From positions 1-31,159 of the forward strand of contig USBR01000009.1 in assembly GCA_900552905.1 (NCBI GenBank): a stretch of 31,159 nucleotides of DNA, read 5' to 3'. The notes beneath the pieces were generated by a model. That model worked only from the letters and a program-made list of their open reading frames with translations, was not told where the DNA came from and did no database searches. Position numbers and translations under genes: made by a program. Below are positions 9,241-17,494 of the stretch, piece by piece (positions within the stretch are counted from its first letter, which is position 1; every line of letters starts with the position of its first letter). The DNA comes from an uncultured Succinatimonas sp. (GTDB lineage: Bacteria > Pseudomonadota > Gammaproteobacteria > Enterobacterales > Succinivibrionaceae).

Positions 9241-9278
9241 AAAATAAGAGCGATTTTCTTAAGTATAGAAAATCGCTC
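9241..9278 (-). terminator. Terminator after the downstream ftsZ
   Basis: A perfect 12-bp stem (9248-9259 with 9267-9278; arm GAGCGATTTTCT) encloses a 7-base loop and is followed on the minus strand by TTATTTTTT. It separates the ftsZ pair from lpxC. The tail is broken by one A, so some read-through into lpxC is possible. Confidence 0.85.
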
Positions 9279-9317
9279 TCATTTTATACTAAAAAAACGC
9301 TTTTAGCACCTACAACT

Positions 9318-11132
9318 TTAGCGAATGCGTCGGTTGAGGATGGGCGGCAACTCTAAATCATCCTGCTTAGATTGAGAATTTGCCTTGTTTTCCTGAGGCT
9401 TAGGCTGCATTTGAGCATTTGGTAAATTAGGGTTATAAGCATTAGGATTATTTGCCATCATGCCATTATTGCCCTGAGCATAAGGATCCTGAGCATAACC
9501 TTGAGCTCTGGTATCATAACCATAGGGAGCTTGATTAGCATAAGCTGCATTGCCAGGCGCATAGGGATTTTGATTAGGCATCTGATTGCCATAAGCACGC
9601 ATCTCCTGATGATAGCTTTGAGACATAGCCTCAGGATTTTGATACATCTGACGCGCACCTAAGTCAGCAGGATTAGAGCGCAACTGCTGATAATTTGGAT
9701 TTTGGCCATAGGGGTACTGATTAGGTACATTTGGAGCAAAATTGCGATTAGGAGCAGTATTGGCAAATTGATTATTAGCATTAGGGCTTACAAAAGCACT
9801 AGAGGTGCTGACATTATTTTGCTTGTGCTTTTCTAATTCAGCTTTTTCTAAACCTTGCTTGATATTCGGGGTGATTACAAAATCATCCTTTTTATCTAAA
9901 GTCCCAAAGTTTGCCTGCATTGCCTGCAGACGCTGGAAGGAATTGAGCTGCGAATTAGGCTGAGCATTGCCAGTGAAGCTTGCCTGACCATTAAACGGCA
10001 TGCCATTGAAATTACTCTGAGGACGCGGCGCCTGACGGGGAGCTAAAGAGGCCTGAGAGTAAATATTTTGCATCTGGGACTTTGCGCTCTCCTCTTCCTT
10101 AATCTCGCGTTTAGGCGCGACCTGCGAGACGTCAGCTTGCTGAGAAATACCGGTAATTAAAACCGTCAGATACATTTCATCAGGCTCTAAATTCTCGTCA
10201 TAGATCATACCGAACTTAAAGTCAGCCTCGCTATTGGCATAACGCTGTAAAGCATTACCCGTCTCATCTAAGAGATTCATCGGGAAGGCTGGACTTACTC
10301 TAAAGTTCGCTAAAAGGCCCGCCGCTGATGCTAAGACAATAGGATCGATAAGCGGTGAGCAGACTGCGCTTTCAATTGCATCTTCAATACAATTAGAGCC
10401 CTTACCGTGGCCAGTACCAATCATCGCAAAGCCACGACCGCGCATGACATTGAGCACGTCGGTAAAGTCGACATTGATAAAGCCAGGATTTACGATAAAG
10501 TCGGTAATACCTAAGACGGCATGATAGAGCACATCATCACAGGCTGAAAAAGCCTCTCTTAAGCTCACCCCTGAGCCTAAATTACGTAAAAGCTTATCAT
10601 TGTCGATAACTAAGAGTGAGTCGATATGCTTAGATAATTCCGCAATACCGGCATTGGCATTGGAAATATGACGCTTACCTTCAAACTTAAAAGGACGGGT
10701 GACAACACCTACGGTTAAAATACCTAGATCGTGAGCGACCTTAGCAATTAAAGGGGTAGCACCGGTGCCAGTACCACCACCCATACCGGCGGTAATAAAG
10801 ACCATATCGGCGCCTTTTAAAATCGCCTTGATATCCGCTAAGCTCTCCTGTGCGGCCATAAGACCTTTATTAGGATCACAACCGGCACCTAAACCCCCGG
10901 TCTGATTGACACCAATCTGTACTCTGATATCTGCAGTAGATTTACTCAAAGACTGAGTATCAGTATTGATGGCAATAAACTTAACGCCGTTGATACGCTT
11001 ATTGATAGCATGCTGTAAAGCATTACAGCCACCACCACCGACGCCAATTACAAAAACATGGCGAGTCTCTAACGGATTTATATCATCCGCACTGTCAGCT
11101 ATTTGAGCAGTATCTAAGTGATAATCAGTCAT
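9318..11132 (-). CDS. ftsZ: Cell division protein FtsZ, downstream copy with long linker
   Basis: This is a tubulin-like GTPase that polymerises into the Z-ring. The 604 residues far exceed the 383 of E. coli. The GTPase core (25-330) has the nucleotide motifs VGVGGGGCN and GMGGGTGTG (116-124) and an intact T7 catalytic loop NVDFTD (220-225), so it should hydrolyse GTP. Residues 340-590 are a low-complexity linker rich in Asn, Gln, Pro, Ala and Tyr. The C-terminus DDLELPPILNRRIR is a conserved tail peptide of the kind that binds FtsA and ZipA. It lies 129 bases after the other ftsZ and has its own promoter and terminator. It shares derived residues with that copy (GGGGCN, GCDPNKG, VMRGRG), suggesting a duplication within the lineage. 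Confidence 0.96.
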   Translation of the reverse strand: MTDYHLDTAQIADSADDINPLETRHVFVIGVGGGGCNALQHAINKRINGVKFIAINTDTQSLSKSTADIRVQIGVNQTGGLGAGCDPNKGLMAAQESLADIKAILKGADMVFITAGMGGGTGTGATPLIAKVAHDLGILTVGVVTRPFKFEGKRHISNANAGIAELSKHIDSLLVIDNDKLLRNLGSGVSLREAFSACDDVLYHAVLGITDFIVNPGFINVDFTDVLNVMRGRGFAMIGTGHGKGSNCIEDAIESAVCSPLIDPIVLASAAGLLANFRVSPAFPMNLLDETGNALQRYANSEADFKFGMIYDENLEPDEMYLTVLITGISQQADVSQVAPKREIKEEESAKSQMQNIYSQASLAPRQAPRPQSNFNGMPFNGQASFTGNAQPNSQLNSFQRLQAMQANFGTLDKKDDFVITPNIKQGLEKAELEKHKQNNVSTSSAFVSPNANNQFANTAPNRNFAPNVPNQYPYGQNPNYQQLRSNPADLGARQMYQNPEAMSQSYHQEMRAYGNQMPNQNPYAPGNAAYANQAPYGYDTRAQGYAQDPYAQGNNGMMANNPNAYNPNLPNAQMQPKPQENKANSQSKQDDLELPPILNRRIR

Positions 11133-11171
11133 GTGAATCTCTTTTCTTAAAAATGCTACTGTTAATGGTTA

Positions 11172-11200
11172 ATTATAGCCACGAAATTAGTTTTTGTAGA
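11172..11200 (-). promoter_or_regulatory. Promoter of the downstream ftsZ
   Basis: On the minus strand there is a -35 TCTACA (11195-11200, 4 of 6 matches), a 17-base spacer and a perfect -10 TATAAT (11172-11177). Transcription would start about 33 bases before the ATG. The promoter follows directly on the terminator of the upstream ftsZ, so the two copies can be expressed separately. Confidence 0.68.
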
Positions 11201-11236
11201 AGAAATAAAAAAAGGCAGCTTCAAAAGTTGCCTTTT
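11201..11236 (-). terminator. Terminator between the two ftsZ genes
   Basis: The arms 11208-11219 and 11224-11235 form a 12-bp stem with one mismatch and a 4-base loop. On the minus strand it ends in TGCC followed by a T run (TTTTTTTATTTC). It starts about 26 bases after the stop codon of the upstream ftsZ. Confidence 0.85.
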
Positions 11237-11261
11237 ATATCAATAAAAGTGAAATTACGCC

Positions 11262-12746
11262 CTATTCTGATTTATTTCTGAGAATAGGCGGCATATCCCA
11301 CAGCTCAACCTTATTCTCCTCATTCTGACGAGCGGCCGGAGCTTGGGTAATGGTAATATCTAAATCATCATCGCTAAATTGCTCAACGCGGCGATTTTCC
11401 TGAGCATTAGGCACCTCAGCTTGCGGCAGCGGCGGAGTACGGCCCATCGGTGCTTGCATCTGCGGCTGCTGATAGAACTGAGTTTGATTAGGCATCATCT
11501 GGCGATTGCTAGGAGGCATCATCTGGGCATTAGGCTGCATCTGCATTCTGTTTTGAGCATTATCAAAGAAACCTGTACCCATAGGCGGCATCTGACGACT
11601 TGCAGGAGCTGCCTGACGATTATTAGCAAAACCACCGAAGAAATCGCGTTGCATACCCATATTAGGCATCTGCGGGGCGGCATTTGGACGCATAGCATTA
11701 GCCTGAGGTTGCATCTGCGGAGCCGTACGCGCCATCTCATCGGCATTAGTAGAAATACCTGCAATTAAGATAGTGATGGCAATCTGATCTTCAGCGAAAC
11801 TTTCATCGAAGAAGAGACCAAACTTGCAATCGGCCTCATCATCGGCATATTCTTGAACTGCGTTAGAAATCTCTTCAAGCTTGGTGATCGGGAAGTTCGG
11901 ATTAACTCTGACATTGACTAATAAGCCCGTTGCTGAGGAAATATCCACAGGCTCGATAAGCGGGCTGTGAATAGCATGATCAACAGCGTCTTTAACAAAG
12001 TTTGCACCCTGACCTACACCTAAGCCGATAATGGCGTGACCACGACCGCGCATTACTGTCTTCACATCAGCAAAGTCGGTATTGATATAGCTTGAATTGG
12101 TGATGAACTCGGTAATACCGCGGACGGCATTTAATAAAACATCGTTAGCGGCATTGAAGGCATTGACGATGGAGATATTAGTACCGAGATTCTTTAATAA
12201 TTTGTCATTGTCGATAATAATGAGCGAATCAACATGCTTAGATAATTCGGTAATACCGGATTCGGCATTGATCATGTGGCGCTTACCTTCAAACTTAAAG
12301 GGTTTGGTGACCACACCGACAACTAAGGTCTCAGGATCAGTAGCCTTGGCCATCTCGGCGATGACAGGAGCGGCACCCGTACCGGTACCACCGCCCATAC
12401 CGGCGGTAATAAAGATCATCTTCGAACCCTGTAAAAGATTCTTGATGTCTTCCTTACTCTCCTCGGCAGCCTTACGGCCCTTATTTGGATCACAGCCTAC
12501 ACCTAAACCCTCGGTGAGTTTGACACCGATCTGCACCCGAGTAGGAGCTGTTGATTTCTTTAAAGCCTGAATATCAGTATTAACGGCAATAAACTCAACT
12601 GAGCTTAAGCTTTCGTTAATCATGTGCTGCAGCATATTACAGCCGCCACCACCTACACCAACTACACGGATAATGCAGTTGCTAGGCATGGTAATACCTT
12701 CATCGGGGGCATTATTTGGAACCGGATCGGCCAGAAAATCGCTCAT
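11262..12746 (-). CDS. ftsZ: Cell division protein FtsZ, upstream copy
   Basis: This is a second complete Z-ring GTPase and stands in the canonical place directly after ftsA. The 494 residues comprise a GTPase core (23-331) with VGVGGGGCN, GMGGGTGTG (117-125) and the T7 loop NTDFAD (222-227). A Met, Gln, Pro and Asn-rich linker follows (about 340-478), and then a conserved tail WDMPPILRNKSE. Compared with the downstream copy, the catalytic motifs match but many core positions and the whole linker differ, so the duplication is old. ALVVGVV in the family is LVVGVVTKPFKFEGK here. By position and shorter linker it is the likelier ancestral division gene; that is inference. Confidence 0.97.
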   Translation of the reverse strand: MSDFLADPVPNNAPDEGITMPSNCIIRVVGVGGGGCNMLQHMINESLSSVEFIAVNTDIQALKKSTAPTRVQIGVKLTEGLGVGCDPNKGRKAAEESKEDIKNLLQGSKMIFITAGMGGGTGTGAAPVIAEMAKATDPETLVVGVVTKPFKFEGKRHMINAESGITELSKHVDSLIIIDNDKLLKNLGTNISIVNAFNAANDVLLNAVRGITEFITNSSYINTDFADVKTVMRGRGHAIIGLGVGQGANFVKDAVDHAIHSPLIEPVDISSATGLLVNVRVNPNFPITKLEEISNAVQEYADDEADCKFGLFFDESFAEDQIAITILIAGISTNADEMARTAPQMQPQANAMRPNAAPQMPNMGMQRDFFGGFANNRQAAPASRQMPPMGTGFFDNAQNRMQMQPNAQMMPPSNRQMMPNQTQFYQQPQMQAPMGRTPPLPQAEVPNAQENRRVEQFSDDDLDITITQAPAARQNEENKVELWDMPPILRNKSE

Positions 12747-12786
12747 TTCAATACTCTCTAAAAACCTGATTTTATTTAATATATTA

Positions 12787-12810
12787 TTTCAAAGCCCGAA
12801 GCCTTTGAAA
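12787..12810 (-). other. UUCG hairpin between ftsA and ftsZ
   Basis: Directly after the ftsA stop codon, the minus strand has an 8-bp stem (12787-12794 with 12803-12810, arm TTTCAAAG). Its 8-base top can fold further to a TTCG loop. The following bases (TAATATATTAAATAAAATC) are not a T run. An RNA processing or stability element is more likely than a terminator. Confidence 0.5.
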
Positions 12811-12818
12811 GCAATTTT

Positions 12819-14216
12819 TTACATTTCTCGTCTGAGCCAATCAATGACTCCACGAAAAACACCTTTATGCGCTACATGCTCTTGGGTTTTCTTCTTTTCA
12901 AGCTGTGATTCAATACTATCCTGAGCACAACGCAAAAGTCCGATAATTACAGACTTATCAGGATCGTTTAAATCGATATTCTCATCACAAGCTCCCGGAG
13001 CTACCTTAACACCGCGCGGATGACCGATACGGTATTTCCTAGCAGCTAAAGGCTCCGCAATTTCGCCTTTATTAAAGATAACATTTTCAAGCACATGTTC
13101 GATATCTTTCGTGTTTGCAACACCGCCCGTGATCACAAATCCAGAACCTAAGTTGATTCTATTCATGCCATTGCTGTTTTCCTGCATTTCAATGGTATTG
13201 ATAACCTTACGGAAAATATTAGTCAGACGAGCTTCGATAAAAGAATTTAAGCGGGCAGTACTGATAGGAATACTGCTACGCTCATTTGAACTTGGATCGC
13301 GGGTACTGACCCATAAATCAGGAGCAGGCTCGCTTTGAGAGAAATAATCGCCCTGATAAGGATAATCGCTCTTAGCTACACCATGGGCAATACGCAATTT
13401 TTCAGCGGCATTCATATGTAAACCGAAATGACGGGCAATATCATCATCCATAAAGCCACCGCCATCGTCAAAGCCAAAGCTCATGACGCGGAATTTATTG
13501 TCATAAACACTGACGCCGACAGTGCCCTTACCGATATCGATATGGCAAACACCGATTTCCTTTTCGTTTTCAGTCAATACCGCATCAGAGGCAGCATTAT
13601 CATTATTGACCTCAGAGTCGATGCGCAGATCGGGATTTATGGACTTAAGAACGCTTTCGATATTCTTAAGCTGCGACATATGAATACCGACTACATGCAC
13701 GCAGACACTGATCTTCTTTGCATATTGTCCAATAGGATTGTAAATTTCGTTTGAAGTCTCGGTAATATAATTCTGCGGAATGATGTGGACAATCTTAAAC
13801 TTAGTCTCATCAATATGAATACCGGCCTTAGCATTCTTAATGGCGCTATCGCGATCTTCGGCAGTAACCATACCCGATTGTACAGTTGCATAACCCTGCT
13901 GATTTTCACCCTCAGCAAAACGGCTCGATACACCTACGGTGAGATGATCAACCTGAATTTTAAATTTATCGGTAAACTTGCGGATAAGCTCGGCTATAGT
14001 GCTACTTAAAAGCGCGATATCGACAACTGCGCCCTTATTGACACCCATACTTGGGGTTTCCATATAGCCTAAAACCTCAACGGTTTTATCCTGATGGATA
14101 GTACCTGCAATCAAACGAATTTTTGAGGAGCCGATGTCTAAAGCTAACTGCACTGCATTTTCATCATTCTTTTGCCCAGGTTGTTGCTTATTACTGCTTT
14201 TTTGAAACAGACTCAT
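12819..14216 (-). CDS. ftsA: Cell division protein FtsA
   Basis: FtsA is an actin-like ATPase that tethers FtsZ filaments to the membrane and recruits later division proteins. The 465 residues (420 in E. coli) show the phosphate-1 motif LALDIGSSKI (24-33), a second phosphate loop CHIDIGKGTVGVSVYDN and the adenosine motif GFVITGGVA. They end in a C-terminal amphipathic membrane helix, GVFRGVIDWLRREM. The frame is open 39 bases further upstream; the ATG at 14216 is preferred because AGGAG stands 9-10 bases before it. It overlaps the end of ftsQ by 26 bases. FtsA precedes both ftsZ genes and may serve both through their conserved tails. Confidence 0.97.
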   Translation of the reverse strand: MSLFQKSSNKQQPGQKNDENAVQLALDIGSSKIRLIAGTIHQDKTVEVLGYMETPSMGVNKGAVVDIALLSSTIAELIRKFTDKFKIQVDHLTVGVSSRFAEGENQQGYATVQSGMVTAEDRDSAIKNAKAGIHIDETKFKIVHIIPQNYITETSNEIYNPIGQYAKKISVCVHVVGIHMSQLKNIESVLKSINPDLRIDSEVNNDNAASDAVLTENEKEIGVCHIDIGKGTVGVSVYDNKFRVMSFGFDDGGGFMDDDIARHFGLHMNAAEKLRIAHGVAKSDYPYQGDYFSQSEPAPDLWVSTRDPSSNERSSIPISTARLNSFIEARLTNIFRKVINTIEMQENSNGMNRINLGSGFVITGGVANTKDIEHVLENVIFNKGEIAEPLAARKYRIGHPRGVKVAPGACDENIDLNDPDKSVIIGLLRCAQDSIESQLEKKKTQEHVAHKGVFRGVIDWLRREM

Positions 14217-14967
14217 CTTTTTTATCTCCTGTACTCTCAACCTTACCGACGGCAAAGCCTACATCGTAGCGCAGATCAACATAGGCTACCTCGTCAAGCT
14301 CTAGCTCTGTACGTCCAAAGGCCTTTAAAAAGCGTTTTAATCTTACGGCCGAGGCACTACGACCGCGTCCTAAAATTAAACGCGTTTTAGCTTTATTATT
14401 TAATGTTAATGTATAACTGTGCACCTTATCTAAATATAGAGCATACATCTGATAAGGACTGCCTTGCATCAAGTGTATAAATAAAACCGCACTATCGTAA
14501 ACCTCTTTTGCAAGATTATCGCGCTCAGCCCCCAATCTTACTAAAGGAGCATGAAAAGAGTTGTCCTCAGGATAAAATACCGAGGCGGTTTTAGCATCAT
14601 AAAAACCTTTTTCATTCCAATAGGCCGCCGGCACATGTTCGACAATTGAGACTATGAGGGTATCGGGCATCTTCTTTTTGATCGCCACCTGCGCTACCCA
14701 CGGCTCTTCCTGTAAGGTTTTTTGTAAAAGGCTTAAATCTAAAGTGGCAATATTCTCGCCGGCGCAAACCTTACCTGTAAGATCGGCTACCTGCTTGCGG
14801 GTTAACTGCTGTAAGGCGCCATCGATCTGTACAGCGCGCACGGGCAACATATCATCTTTAGAGAGCAATTGTGTCAGCAATAGATCGCCCTTGATAACGG
14901 CAAAGATCAAGAGCGTAGCAAAGATGATACCGCCGATAAAATAACCGCGAGAAAGTTTTTTTGCCAC
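14191..14967 (-). CDS. ftsQ: Cell division protein FtsQ
   Basis: FtsQ is a bitopic inner-membrane protein that bridges the early and late divisome with FtsL and FtsB. The 258 residues have a short basic N-terminus, one membrane helix (about 8-26) and a POTRA domain that starts near VRAVQIDGALQQLTRKQVADL. A beta domain follows (EEPWVAQVAIKKKMPDTL, family signature EhPWV...R.PDTL). The start codon is GTG with GAGGG six bases upstream. It follows murC by only 11 bases: the ddl gene usually found here is missing. The C-terminus ends in a charged Lys/Asp/Glu tail overlapping ftsA. Confidence 0.95.
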   Translation of the reverse strand: MAKKLSRGYFIGGIIFATLLIFAVIKGDLLLTQLLSKDDMLPVRAVQIDGALQQLTRKQVADLTGKVCAGENIATLDLSLLQKTLQEEPWVAQVAIKKKMPDTLIVSIVEHVPAAYWNEKGFYDAKTASVFYPEDNSFHAPLVRLGAERDNLAKEVYDSAVLFIHLMQGSPYQMYALYLDKVHSYTLTLNNKAKTRLILGRGRSASAVRLKRFLKAFGRTELELDEVAYVDLRYDVGFAVGKVESTGDKKDESVSKKQ

Positions 14968-14978
14968 CTACTACCCTC

Positions 14979-16412
14979 TTACTGTGCCTGCCACAGCTTG
15001 CTTAAATTACGAGCTACCTGCACGACATTGCCCGCACCTTGGGTTAACAATAAGGCCTCATCAGGAAGAATGCTCTCTAAAATGGCCGGAACTTCGGCGA
15101 CATTTTGAGCAAAATGCGGCTCTAACTTACCCTTAGAGCGGATAGAACGGCACAGATGACGGCCATCAGCACCGACAATCGGCTCTTCACCTGCAGGGTA
15201 TACTTCAACTAAAACTAGCTCATCTACTTCCTGTAAGACGCGTACAAAGTCCTCATAGAGATCGCGCGTTCTGGTATAGCGATGTGGCTGGAACACCATG
15301 CATAACTTTTTATCAGGATAGGCCTGACGGGCAGCTTTAATGGTGGCTAAAACCTCGGTAGGATGATGGCCATAATCATCCACAAGGGTAATCTTATGAC
15401 CATTAGGTAAGGTAAAGTCACCATAATTTTGGAAGCGACGACCAACACCGCTAAAGCTCTTTAAAGCCTCAACAATGACATTCTCCTCAATGCCCTCTTC
15501 TAAAGCGACGGCAATGGCAGCCGTGGCATTCTTCGCCATGTGCAGACCCGGAATCGGTAATTCAACTTTAATCGGAGAGCCATTGCGACGATAGACCATA
15601 AAGGAGCTCTTAGGACCGTGTTCCTTAAATTCAGCAACTCTAAAATCCGCATCCTCGCTCTCACCATAGGTAATGATGGCACGTCCAATATGCGGTAAAA
15701 TCTCGCGCACATTAGGATCATCGATACAGCATACAGCCACACCATAGAAAGGCAGATTGTGTAAAAATTCCACAAAGGTATCGCGCAGACGCTTAAAGTC
15801 ACCACCATAGGTGTCTAAATGATCAGCCTCAATATTAGTAACCACAGTCAGCATCGGCTGTAAGTGTAAGAAAGAAGCGTCAGATTCATCGGCCTCAGCG
15901 ATAAGATAACGCCCCGTACCTAAACGCGCATTAGTACCAGCGGAATTTAAAAGACCACCGATAACGAAGGTCGGATCGAGTTTAGCCTGAGCAAAAATCG
16001 AGGAGATTAAACTAGTAGTGGTGGTCTTACCATGAGTGCCGCAGATGGCGATACCATAGCGATAACGCATGAGCTCACCTAACATCTCAGCGCGGCGTAC
16101 TACCGGAATATGGCGCGCAAAAGCCTCATCAACCTCAGGATTACCCTTGTGAATAGCTGAGGACACCACCACAACGCTAGCTCCGGACACATTTTCTTTA
16201 GCATGTCCGATAAAGACCTTGATCCCTAAACTTTCTAAACGCTCAGTAACCTTAGATGAGGCAATGTCAGAACCGGTAACGGTATAGCCTTCATTGCGCA
16301 GGACCTCGGCAATACCACACATACCGGCACCGCCAATACCCACAAAATGAATGCACTTGACCTTATGCATCAATGGCACTTGCAAATTCTGCTTCATCAT
16401 ATTGTCAGTCAT
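14979..16412 (-). CDS. murC: UDP-N-acetylmuramate--L-alanine ligase MurC
   Basis: MurC adds L-alanine to UDP-MurNAc with ATP, the first stem-peptide step, in the cytoplasm. The product has the UDP-binding [17 protein letters not shown] (about 22-38), the ATP P-loop [10 protein letters not shown] (125-134) and the ligase motifs EADESDASF and DDYGHHPTE. It has 477 residues from the ATG at 16412, which has GAGGA just upstream; a TTG seven codons earlier is less likely. E. coli MurC has 491. It lies 11 bases after murG. Confidence 0.98.
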   Translation of the reverse strand: MTDNMMKQNLQVPLMHKVKCIHFVGIGGAGMCGIAEVLRNEGYTVTGSDIASSKVTERLESLGIKVFIGHAKENVSGASVVVVSSAIHKGNPEVDEAFARHIPVVRRAEMLGELMRYRYGIAICGTHGKTTTTSLISSIFAQAKLDPTFVIGGLLNSAGTNARLGTGRYLIAEADESDASFLHLQPMLTVVTNIEADHLDTYGGDFKRLRDTFVEFLHNLPFYGVAVCCIDDPNVREILPHIGRAIITYGESEDADFRVAEFKEHGPKSSFMVYRRNGSPIKVELPIPGLHMAKNATAAIAVALEEGIEENVIVEALKSFSGVGRRFQNYGDFTLPNGHKITLVDDYGHHPTEVLATIKAARQAYPDKKLCMVFQPHRYTRTRDLYEDFVRVLQEVDELVLVEVYPAGEEPIVGADGRHLCRSIRSKGKLEPHFAQNVAEVPAILESILPDEALLLTQGAGNVVQVARNLSKLWQAQ

Positions 16413-16423
16413 AAGTCCTCTAT

Positions 16424-17494
16424 CTATTTGCAAACGTTAATAAGAATGTCTTGCGCTACTTCAGCAGCATTTAAAACCGCATGGGCATAGGCATTTTGAG
16501 ACATGGAGGCAAGCTTTTGACGATCATAATTGAGATTATCAATAATATTAGCTAAAGACTCAGCGCTCAGATCCTTTTGCGGGCATACCATGCAGGCCTG
16601 ACACTTTTCCATAAAGCGTGCATTCTTAGTCTGATGATCATCAACAGCTGAAGGCAAAGGCACAAAGATTGCCGGAATACCGGCTGCGGCAGTCTCAGCT
16701 ACCGTTAAAGCACCGGCTCTACATACTATGAGATCGTGCGTGGCATAGAGAGCTTGCATATCGGTGACAAATTCGCTGACAGCATAGCTAAAAGTAGCCT
16801 CAGCATAGGCCTGCTGTACGCGCTCTAAATGGCCCTTACCGCATTGATGGCAAACCTCTAAATTTTGATTTTTACACAGCTTTAAAGCCTGAGGTACGAG
16901 CTCATTGAGAGCCTGTGCACCCAAAGAGCCACCGACAATGGCAATTTTAAGCTTGTCATGATTAAAATCACGCGGGGCATTATGTAAGGCCATAATATCC
17001 TCACGGATAGGATTGCCCACAACTTTGACCTTAGAGCCGACAAAAGCGCCCGGGAAACCTAACATGACGACTTTAGAGATCTTAAAGAGCAGACGATTAG
17101 TAAGACCGGCGGCGGCATTTTGCTCGTGTAAAACCACCGGAATCCCCTTTAAGAAAGCGGCCACACCACCTGGACCTGAGGCATAACCACCCATGCCTAA
17201 AGCGACATCAGGCTTAAAGCGCTTGATAATAGCTAAAGCCTCAAAAATAGCTTTAAGAACCATAAAGGGGGCTTTAAGCTTAGCTGCTAGGCCATTGCGT
17301 CTAATCCCCTTAACGTCGATAAACTCTAAAGGGAAACCATATTTAGGAACTAATTGCTCCTCCATACGCCCACGCGTGCCTAACCACAAAACCTCATGGC
17401 CATCTTTACGTAAACGCTCAGCAATAGCTAATGCCGGAAAGACATGGCCACCGGTACCGCCGGCCATGATCAAAACTCTTTTTTTATTGTCCAT
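16424..17494 (-). CDS. murG: UDP-GlcNAc:undecaprenyl-PP-MurNAc-pentapeptide GlcNAc transferase MurG
   Basis: MurG adds GlcNAc to lipid I at the inner face of the membrane to make lipid II. The 356 residues (355 in E. coli) start [10 protein letters not shown] followed by the glycine-rich loop [13 protein letters not shown] (11-23). Further signatures are [14 protein letters not shown], the second glycine loop [13 protein letters not shown] and [16 protein letters not shown] in the UDP-GlcNAc pocket. The frame is open far upstream, but the ATG at 17494 gives the family N-terminus. It overlaps ftsW by 11 bases and has no clear ribosome binding site, so translational coupling is likely. Confidence 0.98.
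   Translation of the reverse strand: MDNKKRVLIMAGGTGGHVFPALAIAERLRKDGHEVLWLGTRGRMEEQLVPKYGFPLEFIDVKGIRRNGLAAKLKAPFMVLKAIFEALAIIKRFKPDVALGMGGYASGPGGVAAFLKGIPVVLHEQNAAAGLTNRLLFKISKVVMLGFPGAFVGSKVKVVGNPIREDIMALHNAPRDFNHDKLKIAIVGGSLGAQALNELVPQALKLCKNQNLEVCHQCGKGHLERVQQAYAEATFSYAVSEFVTDMQALYATHDLIVCRAGALTVAETAAAGIPAIFVPLPSAVDDHQTKNARFMEKCQACMVCPQKDLSAESLANIIDNLNYDRQKLASMSQNAYAHAVLNAAEVAQDILINVCK

Noticed and set aside
9318..11132. Downstream ftsZ as a pseudogene or as an FtsZ-like protein without GTPase activity
   Set aside because: The frame is intact, and the P-loop-like glycine motif, T7 loop aspartates and C-terminal peptide are all present.
11379..11768. 129-codon plus-strand frame rich in His, Arg and Leu
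   Set aside because: It is the antisense of the Met/Gln/Pro-rich ftsZ linker; composition follows from that repeat-like sequence, with no ribosome binding site or homology.
12819..14255. Longer ftsA start at 14255
   Set aside because: The ATG at 14216 has AGGAG at good spacing; the extra 13 residues are not typical of FtsA.
16413..16433. Upstream TTG start for murC
   Set aside because: The ATG at 16412 has GAGGA at good distance; the TTG would overlap murG and adds residues not seen in the family.
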